A DNA stretch of 64,000 bases from Proteles cristata cristata (GCA_017311185.1 JAESUZ010004907.1:868001-932000); one strand, 5' to 3'. Shown: positions 38,431-50,792, counted from the first letter of the stretch. Notes: a model not told the origin generated them from the letters alone. Translations and numbers: made by a program.

Positions 38431-38650
38431 GGGTGCCTGGGTGGCTCAGTCGGTTAATCGTCGGACTTTGGCTCAGGTCAGGATCTCACAGTTTGTGAGT
38501 TCGAGCCCCGCATCAGGCTCTGTGCTGACAGCTCAGAGCCTGAAGCCTGTTTTTGATTCTGTGACTCCCTCTTTCTCTGTGGCTCTCTCCCCTGCTCGGG
38601 TGCTCTCTATCTCTCTAAAAAATAAATGAACACTTAAAAAAAAAAAAAAA
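38431..38650 (+). mobile_element. SINEC_Fc-type SINE
   Basis: GGGTGCCTGGGTGGCTCAGT start, A16 tail. TSD GGGATGGGTTCA / GGGACGTGTTCA. Confidence 0.95.
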
Positions 38651-38709
38651 GGGACGTGTTCAAGTAAGTTTATACAGATAGAAGGTCTAGAATGCGAGAA
38701 GCGCCCGGG

Positions 38710-39270
38710 GTGTCCCAGTTCATTCAGAAGATGTTTCCTGAGCAACTACTATATGCCAGGTAGTGAACAAAATGAACAATAGAACAGAGCTCTCCTACGT
38801 GGCGATAGATTAAGAGAAATAAACAACATGCATAGGCTGCTACATAGAGCCGCTAAACAGAAAAACAGAACATGTATTTAGCAAGGTGGAAATTACTGCC
38901 GACTTCAGTAGAGCAGAGCTTGGCAAAGTGTCTGGCGGGGGGTGTAGGAGGGAATGGAAGACAGAAGGGAGACATGGAGGGCTGGCAACTTGTTCCAGGA
39001 GGTGACAGCCAGAGGGTCAGCAGGGTCAAGTGAGGGGTTTTTCTCTTTAAGGCAATAGAAATCACAGCACATGTGTATGTAACAGGAACGATATGGTGGA
39101 GAGAGAGACATGTGCACGATGCAGGGGAGAGAGAGACTTGACACAAAAGTACTGCGAACAGGGAGATAAACACAAGAAGCATGAACTTTAACACAGGTGG
39201 GGAGTCATGGCTTAGAGGTGTCAGAAGGTTGCATGGGACGTCTCTAAGTAGTCTGTGACACTGGAGGAGA
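38710..39270. repeat. Ancient L2/CR1-like repeat (degenerate)
   Basis: 'cagaagatgtttcctgagcaactactatatgccaggtag' is the recognisable start of a common old mammalian repeat; the rest is diverged. Confidence 0.45.
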
Positions 39271-39714
39271 CCTTCCTGAATGAAGAGGAATGGTGGGGGA
39301 GGGGGGACCGGAGCGCTGCTGTGGGTCAAAGTGGTATGATACGAACCCCCTCCTTGGAGCCCGTGGGTGGGCACGGGGCAGAGACTGCGTGGCCGGCGCT
39401 GAAAGGTAGACAGAACACCGGTGATGTCGCTGTGGGAAGGTTCTGGACCCCAGAGATTGAGCAGCTACCTCCTAGCACGGATTATAAACCACCACGGAAG
39501 CAAAACCTAAAAGAGGGACAGGAAGTGATAGCTCTCCATTTGCTGCGTGTTCGGCCAGAAGCAAAACATCTGATGAATTACAAGTCTATGTCCTATGAGA
39601 CAGAGGAAGAGCCTATAGCTTCCGTGAATTTAAAGTGTACCAATGGGAAATCAGAGACCCCAGGGAGAAAGAGCTCGGAATACACAGTGTATATAATGCC
39701 TAAGGCAGGGAAGT

Positions 39715-39960
39715 CGATCATTCGACAAATACCGAGCGCCTACCGCGCGCCAGCTGCTGTTCCGGGTGCTGGAGATAATGTCATCAGTGTGGCGTTCACA
39801 ACATTCCAGCAAGCAGACAGCACACTTCAGAGCAAAGGTGGGGAGATGTGATGGCTAGGTTCTAGGAAGAACAGCACGGCCGCAGAGCCAAAGACCAAAA
39901 GGGAGAGAAGACGAACTCAAAACCATTCCAACGGTGAGATGCGGGAAAGGCATCTGAGAG
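39715..39960 (+). repeat. Second ancient L2/CR1-like fragment
   Basis: 'aaataccgagcgcctaccgcgcgccagctgctgttccgggtgctgg' repeats the same opening motif as at 38710. Confidence 0.45.
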
Positions 39961-41540
39961 AAACAGATGACGGAGGACCAAACAGGGTGAGTAAACAACG
40001 AGGAAAGAAAGGGCCCGGAGCAGGCGTGTGTGATCCTGGGGGACAGAGTCCACAACAGGGGGCGCACGTGGCTCAAGAAGGTTCTGGGGTTCCCACCCCG
40101 GCTCCGCCCTTTACTACCACGTGGCTTCCCGTCTCCCTGGCCCTCCTGTCCCTTACGCGTGCCATGCGGATGAGGCTAGGACCTACTACGGTGCAGGGGG
40201 CAAGCCACGTTAGCCACCGTTCTCTTCAATGGGCAGAAGCAATCAGCTTGCAGACTGGTTGAAGGAAGCAGCTCTGAACCATTACAACCATCCCGAGCGG
40301 GAATTAACTCCTTTGTAAGAAGAGCCACTTTCTTCTCCCAGGAAGCGTGTGTATCATCCGGCCAGGAAATTTTAGAGGGGATTCCTGCAACGGGCGGGAG
40401 AGCACGGCGGGTGAATGTCAAGTGCCTTTCCAGGAAGTCTGTTTCTCTGAAACGCCTCTCATTGCCTAGATTTCATTCACGGTGCTCAGAGCAAGAGGCA
40501 GGAACGTGAGGACTCACAAGACATTCTGTCCTCAGAACGTGAAGTCAGCAGAAACTTCTGCAGATACACTGTCCTAAGTTACTGAGCACTGCAAGAGTAA
40601 CCGAATAGGGGGTATTAGGAGCGTGCAAGAATACTTCTAACCAGCTGTTGAAGTCGTCCGAGAAACAGTGAAGAAGGGGAAGGTCTGAGTGAAGAGGGAC
40701 GGCTGAGCGAGCGGGGAGAGAAGAAGGAGCAGCGCATCTTGTCAACCATGACCACAGGGCCGAGCTGTGCCTTGGGGGCCGACACCCTTTCTTCCCACGC
40801 CATTCTAGTAGGCTCCCGATCGGCACCCTGGTTGATTTCCTACATCCTTTATGACCCTGAAATTCTTCTTGCACAGCACGTTTCCTGGTACAGACTGTGT
40901 GGGGTCCTTTAAGCAGTGCACAGCCTCTGAAACTGCCCCATGAGTGCTGACCAAGGAAGTTGCCACGTGGGAGCCATTTACTGGGCTAAGGAATGATGAC
41001 AGGTGGTTGATACCTGAAGGTCAGAGGCAGCTTCTAATGCGATCAAGAGCGGCGTGGTTAAAAACGACACACCTGGCTAGCAGCAGCATCACATTTGTGT
41101 CTGACGCGTCATCTTGTGAGATCGTGTCCTCCCAAATGCTTTAGGAAAACATTCATCCACGACCTCGGTTTAGAAAGGGAGTCATTACATCCTGCAACAG
41201 ATGGGCCACGAGCTCTGAACTGAGAGACCTCACCAGGAGCCACTGGATAAAGTGCCTCCGTCTCCAAAATGAATGTTTTGATTCATGTAATTTCCCCCTC
41301 CATTAGCTTAGAGGGAATCTAACTCCTTTGTGATATTTTCTCTGTATCGATTTCTAGAAGGAAAGCATTGGATTTTTCTTTTTTGTTTAATAGCTTTAAA
41401 GATAGATGGAGGCTTTTAAATGTTCACCTATTTTACTTACCAAGGCTCTCTCGATCTCTCCAATTACTGTTTCTGGAACCCAAGGAGGTTAGAGCCTTCT
41501 GTGTTTACAAGTATGTCTAGAAAAATATTTCAGTAAATGA

Positions 41541-41576
<36 letters not shown>

Positions 41577-42269
41577 CAAAATGATTCCTTTTATCAAGCT
41601 ACGATTGACTATTAAATTGAAATTTATCTTAGGGAGAAACAGGAAAAAAGAAGTTGTATAAAAAAAGCTACTGTCTATCTCAGAAAAAAAAAAAAAACAT
41701 CTCAGTAATCCATTTCTAGTCTTTGGACGAAGAACTACTCAATGTTCAACTTCTCCCTTTTCAATGTCAGCTTTTTCAAATATTATGTTAAATACTATAA
41801 AGTGGCCTTAAAGTGGCCTTCTTCCTGACACCTACGAAAAGTAACGTGTCATTCCAGAATCCAGTTCTCCCATGGGTGGGACAAATTACATCACTGCTAT
41901 AGTTATTCTTCTCTGACAGATGGGTTAGATGAACCCACTCGCCCACCCCCCCCACTTTCAGATGAACCCCCTTCCCCCACAACACCAAAAAAAGTTACTC
42001 TATAAAGTATCTATTAAATGTTGCCTTACAGCTGGACAATTTAATATAATCTTTGGGTCCAACTCTCTAGCCAGAACCGGAAGGTTATGGTCCACTGGGA
42101 ATATTCAAAATATGGCCTTGCCGGGAACTAGGCAGCAAAATGACATAAGGGTTACGGTGATTTTCAGAAAGTATTCTTTCTGATATTTCAGAAAGGATTC
42201 GCGGAGGAAGAAGTTGGTGTGAGTCCCTTGCTGGAAGTGAGGAAGAGAGCAGGACCCCTGAATGCAGGG
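39961..42269. other. Unique non-coding sequence
   Basis: No gene or clear repeat apart from the (TA)n at 41543. 41300-41760 is AT-rich. Confidence 0.4.
41543..41574. repeat. (TA)n microsatellite, about 16 units
   Basis: Uninterrupted TATA run between AAACA and GGCAAA. Confidence 0.97.
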
Positions 42270-42475
42270 CGGACTCTGGACTCAAGCTAGTCTATGTTTC
42301 AATCCTGCTTCCCGATGCTCTAGTCCTGTGACCTCGGACAAGTCAGTCCACCTCCCCTTCACGTGCTTCGACTTTTCCACCTGTTAAATGGTGACAACAC
42401 CACCTTCCTCCCAGGGTGGCTGTGAATTTGAGATGACATGAAGGATGGAAGGCGCTCAGCCTGGGGCCAGGCATA
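42270..42475 (+). repeat. MIR element
   Basis: 'cctgtgacctcggacaagtcagtccacctcccc' and 'acctgttaaatggtgacaacaccaccttcctcccagggtggctgtga' track MIR. Confidence 0.8.
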
Positions 42476-42639
42476 TGGGGGTATGGGCTCAAATTTTACA
42501 GTAACGGTGCTATTTCTAACGGAAAGTAATAAAAGCACTTGGTGGCGCTGGCCAATCATTTCCTTGGTCAAGCCATCATTTTCAAAACACATGGAAATTC
42601 TAGATGTTCTTGTTAAAGCAAATGTAGGAAAATGAAAAC

Positions 42640-43300
42640 TATCAACAACAACAACAAAATCTTTCTAAGAGGGATTCTAAGAGGTATTGCCTTAAACCTG
42701 CTTAGCAATTTGAGGACAATTGGCACCTTTACTAGACTTAAGTCTTCCAGTTTATTAACATGATAGGTCACTTCATTTATTTAGATCTTCCCAGATTTCT
42801 TTGTCAGAACTTTATCGTTTTCAGTGTATAAGTCCTATACATGTTTTGTTAGATTTATCTTTAACCATTTCATTTTTTTTTTTTAATTTTTAATGTTTTA
42901 TTTATTTCTAGGAGAGAGAGAGAGAGACAGCATGAGCAGGGGAGGGACAGAGAGAGAGGGGTCACAGACTGAAACAGGCTCCAGGCTCTGAGCTGGCAGT
43001 CAGCACAGAGCCCGACGCGGGGCTCGAACCCACGAACCGCGAGATCATGACCTGAGCGAAAGTCGGACGCTTAACTGACTAAGCCACCCAGGCGCCCCAC
43101 ATTTTTTTTAGCCATTGTAACACTAGTGTATTTTTCATTTTAGTTTCCATGTGCTCATTACTAGTATACAGAAATATAGTTGACGCCTGTGTGTTGATCA
43201 TGTACCCTGAAACCTTGCTGAATCTGTTTCTTAATTCTAGTTTGGTCGTCGTCTTCTTCTTTTTTATTTTTAATTTTTGGTAGACCTCTTGGTGTTTCCC
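42640..43300 (-). mobile_element. LINE-1 ORF2 fragment, antisense, interrupted by a SINE
   Basis: On the minus strand this reads as decayed L1 ORF2 from just after the reverse-transcriptase core: 'gctgaatctg' (complement), 'tagtatacagaaatatagttgac', 'ttcagtgtataagtcc', 'ttatttagatcttcccagatttct' all match known antisense L1 text. Many stops; non-functional. A young SINE sits inside it. Confidence 0.8.
42880..43098 (-). mobile_element. SINEC_Fc-type SINE (agtcac/tgact subfamily) inside L1
   Basis: 'tttctaggagagagag', CTGGCAGTCAGCACAGAGCC and terminal CCACCCAGGCGCCCC. Flanked by CATTTTTTTT copies within the L1 fragment. Confidence 0.96.
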
Positions 43301-43399
43301 AAGTAGACAATCATGTTAGACAATATAGACGACAAAGAAGAGGGCAGTAGAAGAAAGTAGATGAAATGAAACTCCGTGAAAGGCATGAAGAGTATCAGG

Positions 43400-43690
43400 C
43401 AAAACTTCCAATCAATTATATACAAACACACAGAAGATTCTTTTAAAATTTACATGGAAATGAGGGGCCTTTGGGTGGCTCAGTTAAGCATCCGACTCTT
43501 CATCTTGGCTCAGGCCATGATCTCCTGGTGTGTGAGTTTGAGCTCCGTGCTGGGCTCTGTGCTGACAGTGCCTGCTTGGGATTCTGTCTCTCCTCTCTGC
43601 CCCTCCCTCTCTCTCAAAAGTAATAAACTAAACTAAAAAAATTTATATGGAAAGGCAAATGGACCCTAATAGCTAATTTCATACATTCAT
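43400..43690 (+). mobile_element. LINE-1 ORF2 fragment, sense, interrupted by a SINE
   Basis: 'cttccaatcaattatatacaaacacacagaagattcttttaaaatttacatgg' and, after the SINE, 'tatggaaaggcaaatggaccctaatagcta' match L1 ORF2 slightly downstream of the part found inverted at 42640-43300. Confidence 0.7.
43461..43638 (+). mobile_element. Older CanSINE inside L1
   Basis: GGGGCCTTTGGGTGGCTCAG start and 'gactcttcatcttggctcagg', an older subfamily signature. TSD AAATTTACATGGAAA / AAATTTATATGGAAA. Confidence 0.92.
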
Positions 43691-43699
43691 AGTGTTCTT

Positions 43700-45190
43700 T
43701 GAAATTGTTTCTCAAAAAATGTTTTCAAGGAAAAATTTCATATATAATTCAAATGGAACAGTTACAGATTTCAATGATTTCCTACTCCAGACTGAAGTGC
43801 TTTCAACTTATTTTAATAAGAAATTTAAAAAAAATTAGCATCAAAGAAAGAGGATTTGGGGCAGAGCTGAGTTCACAGTCTACGAAACTTAAAAGGAATG
43901 AATCACTTTTTTCTTCTTAGATTCCCCAGTTTCTATGTAACTGACTTAGAAGGGCAAGATTCAGTGATTTCACATTTGGCATTTCCTACGTGTTCTCCAT
44001 TCATTCTATATTTTACGTGACCATTCTATCACAGATGGGGGTAAAGCCAGTGGCAAAGTTTTACAAACATGTGCTTTGCGAATTTTAGTTCTGATTAAGT
44101 ATGGAATTGGTGATTTAAAAAAAAAAAAAAAAGGCGATTCTCCTACCCTCTGGCACATCTTAAGATGCACCGGGCAAGTTTAAGGTGTTTCCTCCGCCTT
44201 GCTTTGCCTGCCTTTACACAGGTCGTTAGGGTGCAGCCTATGATGGCATTTCTGGGACTGTAAGGCTCCAAACAAAGATAATGAAAAAGGTTAGGGGTGC
44301 GGGGTAACGTGGAATCCCAATCTTTACATACAGTGAGTCTAGTAGATCTGTTTGGCTCTGGGGAATGAAACGCTTTTGGTGGACGGTGCGACCCAAGAAC
44401 GGATCTGAGCAATGGTCCACTGTGCTTGGCGCAGGCAGGCTGAGGGTCTCACAGCAGATTCTGCCATGAGAAGGGCGTTAAGAATCTCATCTGGCCCAAT
44501 TCACCTACTGAAGGTTCTGCCGAAATACACAGAGTAGAGACCAAGCCTAATTATTACACAGGGTGGCCAAGAAGATGTTGCTTGGGAACCCCGTCTCCCC
44601 TTTTTGAGCCGAATGCTTCCGTTACCACCTTCTCTAGATTGACGCTCTTGTTAAATAGCCAGGGATCCTCTCCCCAGAATAAGAAGTTAAAACAGCCAAG
44701 TGATAAAGCAAGGCAGATCGGCAGAGATGTAAAGGAGCGTATCAAATTAAAAAGAACTGTGTCCTATATGGATATCAAATCCTCCTCATTTGTACAGAAT
44801 CAGAAGAACACATCTTCTATATAAATAGCATAGAATTGAATCCCTGTCACAAGCACTATTAATTAACTCAGAACTCTGCTTTTACACTGTCTTCCCGAGT
44901 ACATCTGCAGAGCAGGAAACTGTGTCTCACAGGCCACAATCAGGACAGCTCTGCAAACAAGTCGGGCACAGCTGACAAATCCGTTTCAACTGATCCCTAT
45001 AAAGCGTAAGTCATGTTAATTAAATAACTCATAATTAGTATTGGTGCATAAATTCTTTAGCGTATCATGCTGATGTGTTACAGGATTTCGCATTTTCCGA
45101 ACACTGTTTTCTCAACATGGGCGCATTATATGGAGAATATAGTTAGGGCAGTTGCTATAAATAGAATAATGTAAAATACGTATAGAGAAA
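43700..45190. other. Non-coding stretch with an AT-rich homeodomain-core cluster
   Basis: No gene; an 80-codon frame at 44582-44824 is not recognised. Around 45015-45045 several TTAATTAA/CATAATTAG cores are clustered in repeat-free DNA, which would fit a developmental enhancer. This is inference only. Confidence 0.35.
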
Positions 45191-45791
45191 GTGGCGGGGG
45201 GGAATCCCCAAAGTTACTTCTGGTTCAAAATGGTAGCGTGATTTCTTTTACCTCCTTTCAGTCCCCACATCTTGTTAAAATGAGAGTAAAAGAGTAGAAA
45301 TGGCCAAAAAAGGGCAACAGAGACACAGAGCAGAGGAATGAATAGTAGCTAACCTAATGGGACAGTGGAAATTACATCGAAGTGTGTGCTGGAACATCGC
45401 AGTGACCAGCGAGTGGATGCTCTTAGCGACAAACCCCCCCACCCCGGCCTCCAAAGAGGCAGGACCCTGGCACAGGACAGGCCCAGAGCGGGGGGGGAGG
45501 GCTGGCTAAAAAGCAAGCTGAAAGCATGGAGCCTGTGAAACTCCGAGCACAGTACTGGGGGCCCAGGGACTCCCACCGTGACACAGCAGGAAGGCAAGCG
45601 CCCCTGCTCCCCTTCCCGCCTTTGCCATCACCTGCGGGACTCCTGGTGGGCAGCACTGGGCCTAAACCAGGACTGAATTACAGTGAAGGTGCGGGGGGTG
45701 GGGGCTGGGGGGTGGAGAGGGGTCTTTGTCTCACTTCCTCTGCCGAACTCTCAATGCCAGCAGGACATAAGATGCTTCCTGGGAAGGACTT

Positions 45792-46060
<269 letters not shown>

Positions 46061-46798
46061 ACCCTTTTAAGTGGTAATGGGGAGCCAAGCTCTCACATGA
46101 AAGCCAGAGACCAGAATAATCAAACAGAGAAAGGAAAACCTGGAGAAAAACAAGATATTCAAAGGACATTTGAAGAAAACTTCAAAAGGCTGAGGAAATC
46201 ATCTAGAGAACTAAGCAAAGCTACTGGAGCCCTAAAATAAAAACCAAAGACTCCTTAAAAAAAAAAAAAAAAAAAAAGAAAAAAGAAGAGTTGTTAGATA
46301 AATATTTAATTGAAATAAAGATTCCAGAGGAGAATGTGAAGGAACATAAAGGAACTTTCCCAGAAGGAGGAGCAAAAAATGAACAAACAACAAAGTTAGG
46401 AAACTGTTAATTAAAAAACGTGATAAAAATGAGAGGCTCCATCCTGAAGGTCCAATATTCCAGTAATAAAAATTCTAGGCAAAGACAAGAGAGACTAGGG
46501 TGGCAGAGAAATAATTTAAGACATACTACTAAAACGTTAGTTATGGAAGGGCACAGGCATCCAGAGTCAGGAAGGACAATCCGAATAATAAAGACTAAAG
46601 AAACAAAAAATCCACTGTAAGTCACATCACTGTGAAATCTCAGACCATCAGGATCAAAAGATCTTTTTTTAAAAAGCTTCAAAAGAAAAACAGGGCACAT
46701 ATAGGAACCCACAAGGCCCCGGACTTCTCAAGAGCAGCACTAGATGCCGGAAGGCAATGATGCCACGTCTTCAAAACTGAGGGAAAAAGGGGCGCCTG

Positions 46799-46969
46799 GG
46801 GGGCTCAGTCGGTGGAGCGTCCGACTTCGGCTCAGGTCATGATCTCAGGGTTCGTGGGTTCGAGCCCCGCGTCGGGCTCTGTGCTGACTGCCAGCTCAGA
46901 GCCTGGAGCCTGCTTCAGATTCTGTGTCTCCCTCCCTCTCTGACCCTCCCCTGCTCACGCTGTCTCTGC
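46799..46969 (+). mobile_element. SINEC_Fc-type SINE, 3'-truncated, inside HAL1/L1
   Basis: GGGGCGCCTGGGGGGCTCAG start and GACTGCCAGCTCAGAGCC subfamily block. Stops after CTCACGCTGTCTCTG with no A tail; no TSD is visible. Confidence 0.94.
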
Positions 46970-47497
46970 TTGTGCAACCACAGTCGTATGCACAGGCACT
47001 CCTTCTTCAAGCAGAAGGACAGACTAAAGGCACTTTTTAGGTATGCAGGGTTTCAAAAGTCCACTCCCCAGGCAACTGTATTTAGGGAACGTACAGAGGG
47101 TGTGCTTTGTCAGAAGGTGAATAAACCTAGAACGGAAACACACAGGAATCCAAGAAAAGAGGTCTCCGACACCCTTCCCTGCCCCAAGGAAGGGCCGAGG
47201 GAGAGGTTCTCGCACTGTGTTGAGAAGTCACAGCAGAGCAGCTGTGGAGAAGCTTAGAGAGTAACTGGGCCAAAAATGACCCCGGGGGATAAAGAGATCC
47301 AGGAAGGAGGCGCATACGAGTTTTCGAGAAATATTATTCAAAGGCGTATGGTGGAAGAGTTGAAACGTGGGGGAAAGAAGGCAGTGGACAGAGGGAGCCC
47401 GTTAATAACCATGAAACAGGACAGTTTCCCAAAATGAAAGGAGGTATGCTTGCAGCCTACTAACTACACAGAATGTGTAGCTATATCACATTTTTTA

Positions 47498-47705
47498 TTT
47501 AAATTTTTAAAAATGTTTATTTTTGAGGACAGAGAGACAGAGTGAGTGGGGGAGGGGCAGAGAGAGGGGGAGACGCAGAATCTGGAGCAGCTTCAGCCTC
47601 TGAGCGGTCAGCACAGAGCCCGACGCGGGGCTGGAACCCACGAACCGTGAGATCGTGACCTGAGCCGAAGTTGGATATTCAACCTACTGAGCCACCCAGG
47701 TGCCC
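47498..47705 (-). mobile_element. SINEC_Fc-type SINE
   Basis: AAATGTTTATTTTTGAGGAC start, terminal CCACCCAGGTGCCC. Diverged TSD ATATCACATTTTTTA / AGTATCATGTTTTTA. Confidence 0.94.
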
Positions 47706-48089
47706 TACAGTATCATGTTTTTATAATAAAATTACCTTACAAAAAATGATACAGACTCTAGCCTACATATAGTTTCTGCTGTCTGGCATATTCCTTGGGC
47801 AAGTCATGAAAAAAAAAAAACCAGTAAAAAATGAGTTTATATCATTACTGCATTACATCCCCATAGGGCACGGATTAAATTTGTTACATTCCATACTTTC
47901 CATACAGAGCATTCTCCGATGGATGTCCAGAATCTGGGACCCTGATACTGACTACAATCCAAAGACCCTTTCCTTAATTCGCAGAACGCTACCAGACTCC
48001 TCAGACCCACATTACAACAGACCAAAGGTTTTATCACACTGCTCTAGCAGCGAGATAATGGAAGGTGCCATGTATGCGTATGAGCAAAG

Positions 48090-48335
48090 GCGATCAATGA
48101 TCCTCTGGTTCCCCACCGCTGCCGGCCTCCGCTCAGATGTCATTTCTTCAGACCAGCAGCCACACAGCATGTGCACCCCCATCCCGTTAAATGCTTATTC
48201 TTCTGCATACACTTGCCACTAACCGAAATCTTATCTGTCTGTCTCCTGCACCAGAAATGTAACCTCCATGAGGACAGCATGGCGTCTGTGAGTCACCTCT
48301 GTATCTCTGGGGAGCATCAATCGAGGTCAAGTGAT
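48090..48335 (+). repeat. L2-like LINE 3' end
   Basis: 'ctcagatgtcatttcttcagacc', 'cctgcaccagaaatgtaacctccatgaggacagcatggcgtctgtg' follow the L2 3' region. Confidence 0.75.
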
Positions 48336-48339
48336 GGAG

Positions 48340-50011
48340 GGAGCAAGTGAGGAAATATACTTCTCGTATGCCTCCAAAGCAGCTTCCTCTGTGCACCCCC
48401 TGAACTGGTGCTTCTCACGGGGGACACTCTGAGTCACTAAGCCTTCAGCCCATCCCCTCACGTGGATGTCTGTCCGGAACGGGGAGGGATGGGTCTGTTG
48501 AGTGGCTGCCTCAGCCGATGCAGACTGCAGTCCCCCGTCTGGGGTTTTAAATCACTAGCCTCTCTACTCCCTGGCTCCGGGCTCAGTTATATCCCTTCCT
48601 GTTTCCTCACCTTGGGAACTCCACGGATCCCAGAAGCATCTTCTTAAAAGTCTAGCTTCTTTATATCACGGCTTCTGGGCAGATAAGTCAAAACCTCAAC
48701 AATGTGGGTGAGGTATTCCCTCCCTCTGAATTCTTGAGCAGATTATATTCGCTGTGGATTATCCTTATCTGCAGCAAAAGGGCAGCCTGCTCTGGGATGG
48801 GATGCGTCTGTGAAACAAGTATTCGGATACAAAAATAAACTAAGCGAAAGAAGTTCACCTGTTGAAATACCAGATTTACTCCCTGCGGTACCTGCCTGGA
48901 ATTTCTCCTGGCAGATAATAAGTATCAGTGGGGCTCTTCCCTTATTACTAAATTCCCCCATCATTCTTCACTACTAAACAGTTTACAGGGCATTCCAGGC
49001 AAAAAAAATTAGGTTGAGTAGATCAAAAGGGAACCACCCAGAAAACGCTGTAAGAAAGCAACGCGTTATGCACAGGGTGGGTGTAAAAGTGACTTCCCAA
49101 AGCAACCTCAGTAAGAAAGCACCATGTCCTGTACAGGGTGGGTGTCCCACATAATGACAAATGCTTAATGGGCACATACAGTCTGCCTATCTTCTTTAAA
49201 TATGCTCAGACCATGTGCCTCTCCTCAGCCTTCTGAAAGAATTATCAGAAAGCACGTGCCCTCGCGGAAGGTGCCCTTGGAGTCACTCGGTCAGAGACAC
49301 AGATCTGGGAGGCACGATGTTTTGCTCACTGGTTTGGTGACCGTACAGATAGTGACTGCAAGTATGAACTTGGACGTCACACAGATCTTGGCTTACCTCT
49401 GGGCTCTACTGGCTGCGCGTCCCTGACGCAGGTTATGGAATTCTTGACAGCAAAGGAGTGGCACATACGACCTCCCTTACCAGATGGCCGTGGACTTACA
49501 ATGACATAACCTGTGCAGAGCACTTAGCAGGCGGGTGAGCGCCGAAGGGGACACCGTCACTCTCCCTGCCCAGAGAAGGCTGAGAAGCAGGACAGTCCCA
49601 AAGAACGTGTGGAAACAAGTCAGCGGGAGGAAGCAAAGTGCCTGGAGTCGCCTGAATCTATTTCATGATGACTGCAACGGACCCACGGACCCACGAGAAA
49701 AGAAAGCGTACATTTCAGTCAATTTCTCAAAACCTTGCCAGTGAGAAGCAAGTTAGTTGGAGTGTTAGATCTCCTATCGCAATGAGACATTTACATACCA
49801 CGATCTCCCCAAACCCCAATAAAGAGAAAACAAATTAAGACAAAAGGAAGCATGCAGACTAGCTTTCCTCAGATTTGCTACTGGACTGCTATTTGCTCCA
49901 TCCTGAATATCGTCTTAGCCATCCTGAGAGAGCGGGTGCTCCGCGGGGCACTTATCCGAGTTTCTTTGGCTACTAGAGGATGCCGTTGCCCTTCTTGTTC
50001 AGGAGAATCAT
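48340..50011. other. Unique non-coding sequence
   Basis: Contains the 61-bp-spaced duplication at 49050-49145 and a GATA-type pair (GGATTATCCTTATCTGCAG near 48757). No gene. Confidence 0.4.
49050..49145. repeat. Imperfect 35-bp direct repeat spaced 61 bp
   Basis: GTAAGAAAGCA ... ACAGGGTGGGTGT occurs at 49050-49084 and 49111-49145 with a few differences in the middle. Confidence 0.9.
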
Positions 50012-50027
50012 GGATAATATTAATTCT

Positions 50028-50112
50028 TTTTTTTTTTAATGTTTTATTTATTTCTAGGAGAGAAATAGACGCTTCTTAGATGCTTAACCGACTAAGCCAC
50101 CCAGGTGCCCCG
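50028..50112 (-). mobile_element. SINEC_Fc-type SINE with ~130-bp internal deletion
   Basis: Both ends are present ('aatgttttatttatttctaggagag' and 'taaccgactaagccacccaggtgcccc') but the middle is missing. Perfect 16-bp TSD GGATAATATTAATTCT at 50012 and 50113. Confidence 0.94.
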
Positions 50113-50569
50113 GGATAATATTAATTCTGAGTGTTTACAGTAACACACAGGAATAGTAACTGAAGGCAGTGTTAAAATGAGACTCTAGAAAGGAGATGAT
50201 CAGGCCAGAAGCACAAGTGTGGTGCAGTGGTCTCTTAGCTGTATCATTATCATTATGTGTATTAGCGGAGTAAAGGTAAATGGTCTTCCCCAGTCGGCAC
50301 CAAACTAACATCTGAAGTTACAGCTGTAAAAAAGAGGTCCCTTTCTAACCACACTTGTAAGATCCAAAGGGGATCTTTAATAATAGAGTTTCCAGCCTCA
50401 ATGGCATGGAAGATATTTACGACAGGAATTGCTACAGATCCTGCTTTTTGCAACTGAAAGTATGAGTATATGGAGTAAAAGCATCCTTCTCAGCTCAGGC
50501 TATGTGGACGAACATCACGGCAAGTGGTACCCGGGCCAGCCTTTCTTTGCCATGAGAAGCCCCTGTTTA

Positions 50570-50792
50570 TTTATTTATTTATTTATTTTATGTTTTATTC
50601 ACTTCTGAAAGAGAGAGAGAGAGACAGTATGAGAAGGGGAGGGTCGAGAGAGAGGAAGACACAGAATCCGAAACAGGCTCCAGGCTCTGAGCTGTCAGCA
50701 CAGAGCCCGATGTGGAGCTCAAACCAACAAACTGTGAGATCATGACCTGAGCCAAAGTCGGACGTTAACCGAGTGAGCCACCGAGGTGCCCC
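50570..50792 (-). mobile_element. SINEC_Fc-type SINE with (ATTT)n start
   Basis: ATTTATTTATTT tail expansion, terminal CCACCGAGGTGCCCC. TSD around GAAGCCCCTG at 50557 and 50794. Confidence 0.94.

Noticed and set aside
39255..39851. 198-codon plus-strand open frame
   Set aside because: Starts at GTG and overlaps old repeat sequence; no protein similarity recognised.
44582..44824. 80-codon frame with a lysine-rich C-terminal half
   Set aside because: Considered as a possible exon, but no splice sites, domain or homology could be supported.
46259..46278. A22 run preceded by AATAAA as a second retrocopy
   Set aside because: Sequence on both sides continues as HAL1/L1-like text and no TSD was found, so an expanded A tract in the relic is simpler.
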